Assembly (NCBI RefSeq): GCF_000429025.1
Contig: NZ_KE386833.1
Location: forward strand, 386,582 to 450,581
Origin: Actinospineispora spinosispora DSM 44797
GTDB lineage: Bacteria > Actinomycetota > Actinomycetes > Mycobacteriales > Pseudonocardiaceae
Direction: 5' to 3'
DNA length: 64,000 nt
The translations under genes were made by a program, and so were the position numbers. How positions within the stretch are numbered: position 1 is the first letter of the stretch; every line of letters begins with the position of its first letter. The notes beneath the pieces are model-generated. The model did not search any database. It worked only from the letters and a program-made list of their open reading frames with translations, and was not told the DNA's origin. Below are positions 1 to 7,671 of this stretch, one piece after another.

Positions 1-1
1 T

Positions 2-73
2 CTGGCAGGACCTGATTCGAACTACATGACCGGACAGTCGGTCATGATCGACGGAGGGATCGTGATGGTATGA
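2..73 (+). CDS. SDR-family acetoin reductase / butanediol dehydrogenase, C-terminal end (partial)
   Basis: Only the last 23 codons lie in the window. They end in a DSNYMTGQSVMIDGGI stretch followed by VMV and a TGA stop. This is the classical short-chain dehydrogenase C-terminus with the Y-x-T-G-Q-x-x-x-x-D-G-G motif, and it resembles the tails of acetoin reductases/meso-2,3-butanediol dehydrogenases. The stop overlaps the next start (ATGA), so the gene is very probably translationally coupled to the acetoin dehydrogenase genes downstream. That context supports a role in interconverting butanediol, acetoin or diacetyl. The catalytic part lies outside the window, so substrate cannot be judged. 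Confidence 0.75.
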   Translation: MAGPDSNYMTGQSVMIDGGIVMV

Positions 74-1065
74 CCGACACCCTGGACAGCACGGTGAGCC
101 AAGAGCTCGGCCCCGAGCAGCTGCTCGAGGCGTATCGCACGATGCGCACCATCCGGGACTTCGAGGAACGCGTCCACGAGGAGTTCGCCAGCGGCGACAT
201 CCCCGGATTCGTCCACCTCTACGCGGGGGAGGAAGCGTCCGCGACCGGCATCTGCATGCACCTCGACGACCGGGACGCGATCGCCAGCACCCACCGCGGC
301 CACGGTCACTGCATCGCCAAGGGCGTCGACGTGATCGGGATGATGGCCGAGATCTACGGCAAGTCCACCGGGTCCTGCAAGGGCAAGGGCGGCTCGATGC
401 ACATCGCCGACCTGTCCAAGGGCATGCTCGGTGCCAACGGCATCGTGGGTGGCGGTCCGCCGCTCATCTGCGGGCGTGCGCTCGCGTCGAAGCAGCTCGG
501 GACCGGCGGTGTGGCGGTGGCGTTCTTCGGTGACGGTGCCTCGAACCAGGGCACCACGCTCGAGTCGCTCAACCTGGCCACCGTGTGGAATCTGCCGGTG
601 ATCTTCGTCGCGGAGAACAACGGCTACGCCGAGGCCACCTCCTCGACCTGGTCGGTCGCCACCGATGACATCGCCGACCGGGCCGCCGCCTTCGGCATGC
701 CCGGCGTGATCGTCGACGGCTTCGACTTCTTCGCCGTACACGAAGCGGCTGGCGAGGCCATCGCACGGGCTCGGGAGGGCGGCGGGCCGACACTCATCGA
801 GGTCAAGTTCACCCGCTATTTCGGCCACTTCGAAGGTGACCAGCAGCTCTACCGGGGCGACGAGGTGGCGAACGCCAGGGAGAACCTCGACTGCCTCAAG
901 CGGTTCCGCGCGGCGGTGACCGACGGTGGCCAGCTGAACGCCGACCAGCTCGACGCCATCGACACCGAGGTCGCCGCGTTGATCGACCGCTCCGTGGACG
1001 AGGCCAAGGCCGCACCGAAGCCGACGGCCGCCGACCTGCTGACCGACGTCTACGTCTCGTACTGA
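70..1065 (+). CDS. acoA: TPP-dependent acetoin dehydrogenase E1 component, alpha subunit
   Basis: A 331-aa thiamine-diphosphate-dependent dehydrogenase E1-alpha. The TPP/Mg-binding motif runs from GDG (residues 154-156) to the NN pair (183-184), and the phosphorylation-loop-like THRGHGH region is near residue 75. It pairs with the E1-beta gene 12 bp downstream and with a lipoyl E2-like protein. Length and the three-gene order match the aerobic acetoin dehydrogenase system (AcoA-AcoB-AcoC), which cleaves acetoin to acetaldehyde and acetyl-CoA. The ATG overlaps the stop of the upstream SDR. A pyruvate or branched-chain 2-oxoacid dehydrogenase is the alternative, but the unusual E2 downstream and the SDR favour acetoin. 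No E3 (acoD) is in the window. Confidence 0.8.
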   Translation: MTDTLDSTVSQELGPEQLLEAYRTMRTIRDFEERVHEEFASGDIPGFVHLYAGEEASATGICMHLDDRDAIASTHRGHGHCIAKGVDVIGMMAEIYGKSTGSCKGKGGSMHIADLSKGMLGANGIVGGGPPLICGRALASKQLGTGGVAVAFFGDGASNQGTTLESLNLATVWNLPVIFVAENNGYAEATSSTWSVATDDIADRAAAFGMPGVIVDGFDFFAVHEAAGEAIARAREGGGPTLIEVKFTRYFGHFEGDQQLYRGDEVANARENLDCLKRFRAAVTDGGQLNADQLDAIDTEVAALIDRSVDEAKAAPKPTAADLLTDVYVSY

Positions 1066-1077
1066 GGAGGAATTCTC

Positions 1078-2091
1078 ATGGCACGCAGCATCAGCTACCG
1101 CGAGGCGATCAACGAGGCACTGGCGCAGGAGATGGAACGCGACCCGCGCGTCGTGGTGTTCGGCGAGGACAACGTCGGTGGTACCGGCGCGCCCGGCGAC
1201 ATCGACGCATGGGGCGGGGTCCTCGGTGTCACGAAGGGCCTGCACGGCAGGTTCCCCGGCCGCGTCATGGACACCCCGATCTCGGAGTCGGCGTTCATCG
1301 GCGCCGCGATCGGGGCCGCCACCGGCGGTCTGCGCCCGGTCGCCGAGCTCATGTTCATCGACTTCATGGGTGTGTGTTTCGACCAGATCTTCAACCAGGC
1401 CGCGAAGTTCCGGTACATGTTCGGCGGCAAGGCGGTGACCCCGGTGGTCATCCGCACGATGTGGGGCGCGGGCCTGCGGGCGGCGGCGCAGCACTCGCAG
1501 TCGCTGCTGTCCACGTTCACCCACATCCCCGGGCTGAAGGTCGTTGCGCCGTCCAACGCCTACGACGTCAAGGGGCTGCTCATCCAGGCGATCCGGGACG
1601 ACGATCCGGTGATCTTCGCGGAGCACAAGATGCTCTACGACACCACGGCCGACGTGCCGGAGGAGAGCTACACGATCCCGTTCGGTGAGGCCAATATCGT
1701 CCGCGAGGGTTCGGACGTGACGATCGTGGCGATCGGCAGGATGGTGCACACTGCGACCGACGCGGCGGCTGAGCTGGCCGGGGCCGGTATCGAGGCCGAG
1801 ATCATCGACCCGAGGACCACGAGCCCGCTCGACCTGGACACGATCCTGGAGAGCGTCGAGAACACCGGGCGGCTGGTCGTGGTGGACGAGGCGAACCCGC
1901 GCTGCTCGCTGGCCAGCGACATCGGCGCGTCGGTCGCGCAGGAGGCGTTCGGCGCGCTGCGCGCCCCGATCCAGCTGGTCACCGGCCCGCACACACCCGT
2001 GCCGTTCGCCGACTCGCTGGAGGACCTGTTCATCCCGGACGCCCAGAAGGTCATCGGCGCGGTGAAGACCGCCGTCGACTGGACACGGTGA
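1078..2091 (+). CDS. acoB: TPP-dependent acetoin dehydrogenase E1 component, beta subunit
   Basis: A 337-aa transketolase-like E1-beta subunit. It opens with the typical SYREAINEALAQEM segment and contains the VFGEDNVGG and DTPISESAFIGAAIGAA motifs of the pyrimidine-binding half, followed by a C-terminal transketolase domain. It forms the alpha2-beta2 heterotetramer with the preceding gene product. A GAGGAGG-like ribosome site lies in the 12-bp gap before the ATG, and the stop overlaps the next gene's GTG start. Together with its neighbours it would decarboxylate acetoin (or a related 2-oxo compound) and pass the acyl group to the lipoyl arm of the next protein. Confidence 0.82.
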   Translation: MARSISYREAINEALAQEMERDPRVVVFGEDNVGGTGAPGDIDAWGGVLGVTKGLHGRFPGRVMDTPISESAFIGAAIGAATGGLRPVAELMFIDFMGVCFDQIFNQAAKFRYMFGGKAVTPVVIRTMWGAGLRAAAQHSQSLLSTFTHIPGLKVVAPSNAYDVKGLLIQAIRDDDPVIFAEHKMLYDTTADVPEESYTIPFGEANIVREGSDVTIVAIGRMVHTATDAAAELAGAGIEAEIIDPRTTSPLDLDTILESVENTGRLVVVDEANPRCSLASDIGASVAQEAFGALRAPIQLVTGPHTPVPFADSLEDLFIPDAQKVIGAVKTAVDWTR

Positions 2092-3194
2092 AACCTGTGA
2101 CGGACGAGCGCATCCAACGGGTCACCATGCCCAAATGGGGCCTCTCGATGAAGACCGGCAAGGTCATCGAGTGGTTCGTGGCCGAGGGCGACACCATCAC
2201 CAAGGGCGACGACCTGGCCGACATCGAGACCGAGAAGATCGCCGGCACGCTGGAGTCGCCGCAGGAAGGGCTGCTGCGACGGCTCGTGGCGGAGCCCGGT
2301 GCCGAGCTGCCGGTCGGCGCGACCCTCGCGGTCGTGGCGCCCGCCGACGTCGCGGACGCCGACATCGACGCGGTGGTCGAGGAGGCCAAGGCGCAGCTGG
2401 CGTCCGGTGAGCTGGACGAAGGCGACGGGATCGAACCGGCCACGACCGAAGTGGGGGGACGATCCATCTCCCACGTCACGCTCGGGTCCGCCGAGGGCGA
2501 CCCGGTGGTCCTGGTGCACGGGTTCGGGGGCGACAAGAACTCCTGGCTGTTCGTGCAGCAGCCGTTGTCCGAGACCCACACCGTGCACGCGCTGGACCTG
2601 CCGGGTCACGGCCAGTCCGGCAAGGACGTCGGCGACGGTTCGCTCGACACCCTCGCCGGGGTGGTGCTCGGGCTGCTCGACGCGGTCGGTGCCCAGCGAG
2701 CGCACCTCGTCGGGCATTCGCTCGGCGGAGCGGTCGCGGCCGCGGTCGCCGCGCAGACCCCGGACCGGGTCGCGTCGCTGACACTGCTGGCGCCTGCCGG
2801 GTTCGGCTCCGAAGCGGACGCCGAGTACCTGCGCGGGTTCGCCGGCGCGGCGTCGCGGCGGGAGCTGAAACCGCTGCTCGGGCGGTTGTTCGCGGACGAG
2901 TCGCAGGTGACCAGGCAGCTCGTGGACGACCTGCTGAAGTACAAGCGGCTCGACGGTGTGGCCGAGGCTCTGCGGATCCTGCTGGACACGCTGCTCGACG
3001 GTGACCGACAAGCCATCGACCTGCCGGCGCTGCTCGACAAGGTGAGCGTGCCGGTCACCGTCGTGTGGGGTGAGGCCGACCGCATCCTGCCGTTGCCGGA
3101 CGGGGTGGAGCTGCAGCGCGTGAAGGCCGGGCACATGCTCCACATGGAGGCGGCGAACGACGTCCTACGTCACGTCCAGGCAGCCGTCACCTGA
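2088..3194 (+). CDS. acoC: Acetoin dehydrogenase E2-like protein: lipoyl domain fused to alpha/beta hydrolase
   Basis: A 368-aa two-domain protein. Residues 10-85 form a biotinyl/lipoyl domain with the modified lysine expected at K50 in DIETEKIAG. Residues about 135-365 are an alpha/beta hydrolase with HGFGG, the nucleophile elbow GHSLGG (S211), an acid in VWGEAD and a C-terminal GHMLHME histidine. The usual CoA-acyltransferase (CAT) domain and peripheral subunit-binding domain are absent. This is the known architecture of AcoC in Pseudomonas and Ralstonia acetoin dehydrogenases, where the hydrolase-fold domain replaces the 2-oxoacid dehydrogenase catalytic core. GTG start overlaps the acoB stop. 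A strong hairpin follows directly. Confidence 0.8.
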   Translation: MKPVTDERIQRVTMPKWGLSMKTGKVIEWFVAEGDTITKGDDLADIETEKIAGTLESPQEGLLRRLVAEPGAELPVGATLAVVAPADVADADIDAVVEEAKAQLASGELDEGDGIEPATTEVGGRSISHVTLGSAEGDPVVLVHGFGGDKNSWLFVQQPLSETHTVHALDLPGHGQSGKDVGDGSLDTLAGVVLGLLDAVGAQRAHLVGHSLGGAVAAAVAAQTPDRVASLTLLAPAGFGSEADAEYLRGFAGAASRRELKPLLGRLFADESQVTRQLVDDLLKYKRLDGVAEALRILLDTLLDGDRQAIDLPALLDKVSVPVTVVWGEADRILPLPDGVELQRVKAGHMLHMEAANDVLRHVQAAVT

Positions 3195-3198
3195 GGCT

Positions 3199-3240
3199 CG
3201 TGAGTGGTACGGGCGCCTCTGGGCGCCCGTACCACTCACG
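3199..3240. terminator. Bidirectional terminator-like perfect hairpin with CGTGAGTG ends
   Basis: Left arm 3199-3217 and right arm 3222-3240 are perfect 19-bp inverted repeats around a TCTG loop. The hairpin sits between the convergent acoC and ABC permease genes. The right arm also supplies the permease stop codon (TCA on the plus strand at 3236-3238). There is no T-tract, as is usual for actinomycete terminators. It shares its terminal 8 bp with hairpins at 24239 and 48541. Confidence 0.8.
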
Positions 3241-4093
3241 AGGTGATGTCCTTGCGGGCGAAGCGCCAGACCGCGAGTGCGACGAACACGGCACAGTAGG
3301 CCAGCGCGGAGAACACACCCCGGGTCATGTCGCCCCAGTCGACCTGGTCCGCCAGCAGACCCGACCAGGCGTTCCCGTAGTGCGTCGGCAGGACGTCACG
3401 CAGATCGCCCAGCGCGGTGATCGTGTTCAGGATCTGCGACACGATCGACGCCATGACGGCGCCACCGACCGCGCCGAGCGGCGCATCGGTCGTCACCGAC
3501 AGCAGCAGCGCCAGCCCAGCGACCCAGCTCAGATGGACCGCGATGTACAGGGCGCCGAACAGGATGTGCAGCGCGGCGTTCCCGAACGTCAGCGACTCGC
3601 CGCTGGGGCTGACCAGGTCGCCGGTCCCGTAGGTGAGCGAGCCCACGATCAACGCGACCGCGGGCAGCAGCAGGATCGCCACCAGCGACAGACCGGCGGC
3701 GACGATCGCCTTCTGCCGCAGCAACCGGGCGCGGGGGACCGGCATCGCCAGCAGATAACGCAGGCTCGACCAGGAGGCCTCGCTCGCCACCGTGTCGCCG
3801 AAGAACAGCGCCACGACGACGACCAGCAGGAAACCGGCCGAGGCGAAGATCGCGAAGATCGTGAAGTTCGGCCCGCTCGTCTTGGCGAGGTCGACCAGCG
3901 ACAGCGAGCCGGGCGGACCGGGCTCGGACAGCTGGAACGCGCCCCACAGAATCACCGGGAGCAGCGCCACCAGCCCGAGCGCGACCTGGGTGCGCCGGCG
4001 CGCCAGCTGACGGGCGAGCTCGACGCGAAGCCGCAGCGTCCTGCCGGGTCGGTAGCCGGGCGTCGCCGCCTGGCCCGGTTCTACGACCGTCAT
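3236..4093 (-). CDS. ABC-2 type transporter permease
   Basis: A 285-aa membrane protein with about six hydrophobic segments, starting after a basic N-terminus (RVELARQLARRRTQ). The segments GLVALLPVILWGAF, FASAGFLLVVVVALFFGDTVA and the YLLAMPVPRARLLRQKAIVA loop are typical of ABC2 membrane permeases. Its start overlaps the stop of the ATPase-fusion gene (ATGA, 4090-4093), so both are made from one message and likely form one exporter. The cargo cannot be read from sequence. Drugs, lipids or peptides are all possible. Confidence 0.8.
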   Translation of the reverse strand: MTVVEPGQAATPGYRPGRTLRLRVELARQLARRRTQVALGLVALLPVILWGAFQLSEPGPPGSLSLVDLAKTSGPNFTIFAIFASAGFLLVVVVALFFGDTVASEASWSSLRYLLAMPVPRARLLRQKAIVAAGLSLVAILLLPAVALIVGSLTYGTGDLVSPSGESLTFGNAALHILFGALYIAVHLSWVAGLALLLSVTTDAPLGAVGGAVMASIVSQILNTITALGDLRDVLPTHYGNAWSGLLADQVDWGDMTRGVFSALAYCAVFVALAVWRFARKDITS

Positions 4094-7029
4094 CGGGGAC
4101 CGTCCTCTCCGACCAGCTGCAGGAACGCGTCTTCCAACCGTCGCCTGGGCCCGACCGACTCGACCGCGACACCGGCGCGGACCAGCCGCCCGACGACGTC
4201 GGCGCGCGCCGTGCCGTTCAGGTCGGCGTAGACCGCCTCGTCGTCCACCTCGATCGCGCTGACCCCCGCCAGGTCGCGCAGCACGTCGGCCGCGCGAGCG
4301 GGATCATCGACCCGGAAACTGGACTGGCCGGCACCCGACACCAGGTCCGCAACCGTGCCGTCCGCGACGACCTGACCACGGTGCATGACCACGACGTGGT
4401 CGCAGGTCTGCTCCACCTCGGCGAGCAGGTGACTGGACACCAGGACGGAACGGCCGTCGCGGGCGTAGCTGCGCAGCACCTCGCGCATGGCGTGGATCTG
4501 GGGCGGATCGAGGCCGTTGGTCGGTTCGTCGAGCACCAGCAGGTCCGGCAGCCCGAGCATGGCCTGCGCGATCGCGAGTCTTTGGCGCATGCCCTGGCTG
4601 TAGGTCCGCACGGCCCGGTCGAGTGCGCCACCGAGACCGGCGATCTCCAGGGCCTCCTCCAGGTGCGAGTCGGCGGCGGGGCGCCCGGTGGCCGCCCAGT
4701 AGAGCCGCAGGTTCTCCGCGCCGGACAGGTGCGGGAGGAGACCGGAGCCCTCGACGAACGACCCGATCCGGGACAGCACCGCCGCGCCGGGGGCGACCGG
4801 ATGACCGAAGACCGTGATGCCGCCGTCGCTCGGGTGGATGAGCCCCATCAGCATGCGCAGCACCGTCGTCTTGCCGGCACCGTTCGGGCCGAGCAGCCCC
4901 AGCACCTGGTTGCGTTCCAGGGCGAAGCTGACGCCGTTGACCGCGCTGACGCCGCCCGGATAGGTCTTGCGCAGCCCGTCGATCACGAGCGGGCGCGGGT
5001 CGTCGGACGCCTCGGCGACGTCCCGTCGACGCCTGCGCAGCTGACCCACCACCCCGGCCGAGGCGGCCAGCACGAGGATCACCCCGATGCCGATCGCCGG
5101 ACCGAGCGGGACGGTGTTGGCGGTGGCGGCCGTACCCGGCACCAGCGGAACGCCGAGCGTCGGCGGCCCGGATGTGTTCCGGGCGAGGCCGATGCGCCAG
5201 ACCGCCTGCTCGGCGGCGCCCTGGTAGGACTGGTCCGTGGTGCTGAGCGCCACCGCGATGCGGTGACCGGCGGGAACCGGCGCGACCACGGCGGGCAGCG
5301 TCACGGTCGCCTGGGTGCCGGTCGGCGGAACGGTCAGCCGCATCGGAGCGACGGCGCTGCCCAGCAGCGTCGCGCGACCGTCCGGCGCCACATCGAGCAG
5401 CTTCCCGAACAGCACCGCCTCGGCGGTGGCCGGCTGACCGGGTACCGGGGCCACGTCGATGCGGACCCGGGACGCCCCGGCGACCACGGTCTGCTCGGCC
5501 AACGGTTCGGTCGCGAACGTCGCCGACTGGCCCGGCAACGCCGAGGTCAGCGCGGACAGGCGTCCGGCGAGGCTGCCCAGCGTGCCACCGACTCCCGGGA
5601 TCGCGGTGATCGCAGCGGGGTTGGCGCCCGCCGGATTCAGTACATCCTGCTGGTCACCGTGCAGCGGTAGTTCCGCGAGCTGTACCGGAGCCGCGCCGGG
5701 CAGGCCGGGGTAGTGGTCGGCGGCCACGGTGCGGACGGTCTGGGTGTTGCGGCCACCACCGCGCACGCCACCCTGGACCGCATAGTCGAGACCACCGACG
5801 ACGGGCAGATCGTCGGTGTCGAGGTCCACTCCCGGTGGCGTTCCGAGGTAGCGGTCGAACCAGGCGGTGATCCGGTCGCGGACAGCCGGCCCGGGCGCTC
5901 CACCGTCGTGGCCGCCGGAGTACCAGATGACCGACACGGTGCCGCCGGCCGACGCGATCTGACGAGCGGTGACGTCGGCCTGGTCCAGACCGAACAACGT
6001 GTCGCTCTCACCCTGGATCAGCAGGGTGGGCGCGACGATCCGGTCCGCCACACTGGCCGGTGAGGAACGCAGCAGCAGCCGCGCGGTGCCCGGGTCGATA
6101 CGGCCGGTGGCGGCCACCTGGGCGTAGGCCTGGCACACGGCGGGCACGAATCGGCCGCAGCTGGTCGGCGGGGTGCTGCCGGGCAGCGGTCCCGCCGGGT
6201 CGGCGGGCATGGTCCGCAGGAAGCTCGTCGTGGAACCGGAGGTGTCCGAGGACGAGGAGTTCTGCTGCTCGGAGCCGTCGTTCCCGCCACCGTCCCCCGA
6301 AGCGGTGTTCGCGGTCTGGTCCTGGGCGTCAGCCGGTGCCGGCGTCAGCCCGGCGGAGAAGAAGATGCCCGCCCAACCGCGCTTGAACACCCCGTCCGCA
6401 CCGAACACCCGATGCGCCGGGGTGTCAGCGGGTGGCGCGCCGTTGGCGGCCGAGTTCGGGAACAGTGCCTGGCCCAGGTCGTTCCAGGTGATCGCGGGCG
6501 CGAGCGCGTCGACCCGGTGGTCATACGCGGCGAGCAGCAACGACAACGCACCACCGTAGGAGCCGCCGGTGACCCCGACCCTGGGATCGTTCGGCCCGTC
6601 CAGCCGAACCTCGGGCCGGTGCGCGAGATAGTCGATCAACCGGGACGCGTCCGCGACCTCGTGTTCGGGCGAGTCCAGGCTGATCTGCCCGGTGCTGCGC
6701 CCGAAACCCCGGGCCGACCAGCTCAAGGCCACGAAACCGTGCTCGGCCAGCTCACGGGCATCCGCGTCGACGGACGCCTTGCTGCCTCCGAACCCGTGCG
6801 CGACGAGCACAGCCGGAGCCGGCGTGCGATCCGGGAGGTAGACGCTCACGTCGAGCGACACGGTGCCCGACTCGCCGGGCCCCGCCGGGACGTCGAGCCG
6901 AAGCTCCTCGGTGCGCACCTGGTCAGCACCACTACGGCTCACGAGCACACCGGCGAGGACAGCGAGTGCGACGGCGAGCAGCGCCGCCGTGACGACCCGC
7001 CCAGTCGTCATCCATGGTCGGGTCGTCAA
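4090..7029 (-). CDS. Fusion of membrane-anchored S15-type alpha/beta hydrolase with an ABC transporter ATPase
   Basis: A 979-aa protein in three parts. An N-terminal transmembrane anchor (about 12-30) is followed by a large alpha/beta hydrolase resembling X-Pro dipeptidyl-peptidase/CocE (S15) enzymes, with AHGFGGSK, the nucleophile elbow GGSYGG and a C-terminal jelly-roll-like region. A second transmembrane helix lies near 640-660 and ends in RRRRR. An ABC ATPase occupies about 677-979, with Walker A GPNGAGKT, signature YSQGMRQR, Walker B LLVLDEP and an SSH switch histidine. The positive-inside pattern puts the hydrolase outside and the ATPase in the cytoplasm. A low-complexity D/S/G/N-rich insert follows the first hydrolase segment. 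Coupled to the permease downstream, it may process or sense the exported substrate; that role is inference. Confidence 0.85.
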   Translation of the reverse strand: MTTRPWMTTGRVVTAALLAVALAVLAGVLVSRSGADQVRTEELRLDVPAGPGESGTVSLDVSVYLPDRTPAPAVLVAHGFGGSKASVDADARELAEHGFVALSWSARGFGRSTGQISLDSPEHEVADASRLIDYLAHRPEVRLDGPNDPRVGVTGGSYGGALSLLLAAYDHRVDALAPAITWNDLGQALFPNSAANGAPPADTPAHRVFGADGVFKRGWAGIFFSAGLTPAPADAQDQTANTASGDGGGNDGSEQQNSSSSDTSGSTTSFLRTMPADPAGPLPGSTPPTSCGRFVPAVCQAYAQVAATGRIDPGTARLLLRSSPASVADRIVAPTLLIQGESDTLFGLDQADVTARQIASAGGTVSVIWYSGGHDGGAPGPAVRDRITAWFDRYLGTPPGVDLDTDDLPVVGGLDYAVQGGVRGGGRNTQTVRTVAADHYPGLPGAAPVQLAELPLHGDQQDVLNPAGANPAAITAIPGVGGTLGSLAGRLSALTSALPGQSATFATEPLAEQTVVAGASRVRIDVAPVPGQPATAEAVLFGKLLDVAPDGRATLLGSAVAPMRLTVPPTGTQATVTLPAVVAPVPAGHRIAVALSTTDQSYQGAAEQAVWRIGLARNTSGPPTLGVPLVPGTAATANTVPLGPAIGIGVILVLAASAGVVGQLRRRRRDVAEASDDPRPLVIDGLRKTYPGGVSAVNGVSFALERNQVLGLLGPNGAGKTTVLRMLMGLIHPSDGGITVFGHPVAPGAAVLSRIGSFVEGSGLLPHLSGAENLRLYWAATGRPAADSHLEEALEIAGLGGALDRAVRTYSQGMRQRLAIAQAMLGLPDLLVLDEPTNGLDPPQIHAMREVLRSYARDGRSVLVSSHLLAEVEQTCDHVVVMHRGQVVADGTVADLVSGAGQSSFRVDDPARAADVLRDLAGVSAIEVDDEAVYADLNGTARADVVGRLVRAGVAVESVGPRRRLEDAFLQLVGEDGPR

Positions 7030-7538
7030 GGGGCTCGCGGCTCCGAATCCTGAGGGGGAGATCCTACCTACCTACACAACTACCAGGACTGGTCTGGTTT
7101 GTTGGGCCTGTTCCGCGCGGAGTTTTTCTGTGACCACCCCGGCTCGCGTAAACGCTCGCTGGGGTACTCCCAGAAAAACAAGCTCCTTCGTCGCTGGGCG
7201 CGCGCTTGTTGTCGCCCTGGGAGCCGCCGTCCGGGTTGGGAGCCTGGGTGCGGACATTCAGTACGCCGGCCTTCGCCGGAACTCCTTCGGAGACTTGCGG
7301 AGCTGGCTTTGCTGTGGCTGGGGTTGGGGTGCCTTCGCCGGAGCTTCTTCGGAGACTTGCGGAGCTGGCTTTGCTGTGAGCGGGTTGGGTGTCTCCACCC
7401 GTACCTCGTGCATGCTGAGAATTCTGTGAAGCTGCTGGGGGTCGGCCGAAAAAGTACTTGCGCCCGGGCGGGTGTGTTCACTCACGTATGGGGCGTCCGG
7501 CTGGCTTCTGCTGCCGGTTTGAGGAAGACTTGAGCCTG
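7030..7538. other. Intergenic region with imperfect tandem repeats, no credible gene
   Basis: About 0.5 kb between the divergently arranged ABC fusion and terC. Open frames here lack codon-usage support and recognisable products. The region contains two 48-bp near-identical copies (see repeat) and several G-rich, imperfectly self-complementary stretches. It probably holds the promoter of the minus-strand ABC operon at its left end. Confidence 0.6.
7269..7378. repeat. Two-copy 48-bp tandem repeat, period 62 bp
   Basis: Copy 1 is 7269-7316 and copy 2 is 7331-7378. Both begin GCCTTCGCCGGA and end GAGCTGGCTTTGCTGTG. They differ at two positions and are separated by a 14-nt G/T-rich spacer. Each copy contains the palindromic tract CTTCGCCGGA(A/G)...CTTCGGAG. 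No function is known to me. Confidence 0.8.
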
Positions 7539-7645
7539 CCAAGGGGAGTATCCCTCACGCGGCGACATCGTCAGCACGGCTAATAGGCCCGGTGTCGTCG
7601 GTCGGATCAGTTCAGCCGGCGGGAGAGACCTCGGTCTATGACCGA
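7539..7645 (+). promoter_or_regulatory. yybP-ykoY (manganese-sensing) riboswitch upstream of terC
   Basis: The leader contains the hallmark AAGGGGAGTA loop (7541-7550), the CGACATCGTCAGCAC element (about 7563-7577) and the closing GGGAGAGACCTCGGTC strand (7621-7636). These match the order and spacing of the yybP-ykoY aptamer of actinobacteria as I remember it. It lies directly ahead of a TerC/Alx-family gene, the classic target of this riboswitch. Mn2+ binding would be expected to raise expression of the downstream operon. The assignment rests on motif recognition without a covariance search. Confidence 0.85.
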
Positions 7646-7656
7646 TGCTCTTTTCT
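7631..7656 (+). terminator. Possible riboswitch expression platform hairpin
   Basis: TCGGTC (7631-7636) pairs with GACCGA (7640-7645) around a TAT loop, followed by TGCTCTTTTC. The 5' arm is also the 3' strand of the aptamer, so hairpin and aptamer would be mutually exclusive. This fits a short terminator or ribosome-access switch just before the GGAGG site at 7657-7661. The stem is short, so confidence is low. Confidence 0.35.
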
Positions 7657-7671
7657 GGAGGCTCGACCGTT

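Noticed and set aside
22-1992. Long minus-strand reading frame (656 codons) opposite acoA/acoB
   Set aside because: Its product is an Arg/Asp/His/Val-rich mirror of high-GC coding DNA with no domain. The plus-strand genes have clear TPP-enzyme motifs.
7269-7378. CRISPR-like repeats
   Set aside because: Only two imperfect 48-bp copies with a 14-bp spacer exist, and there are no cas genes.
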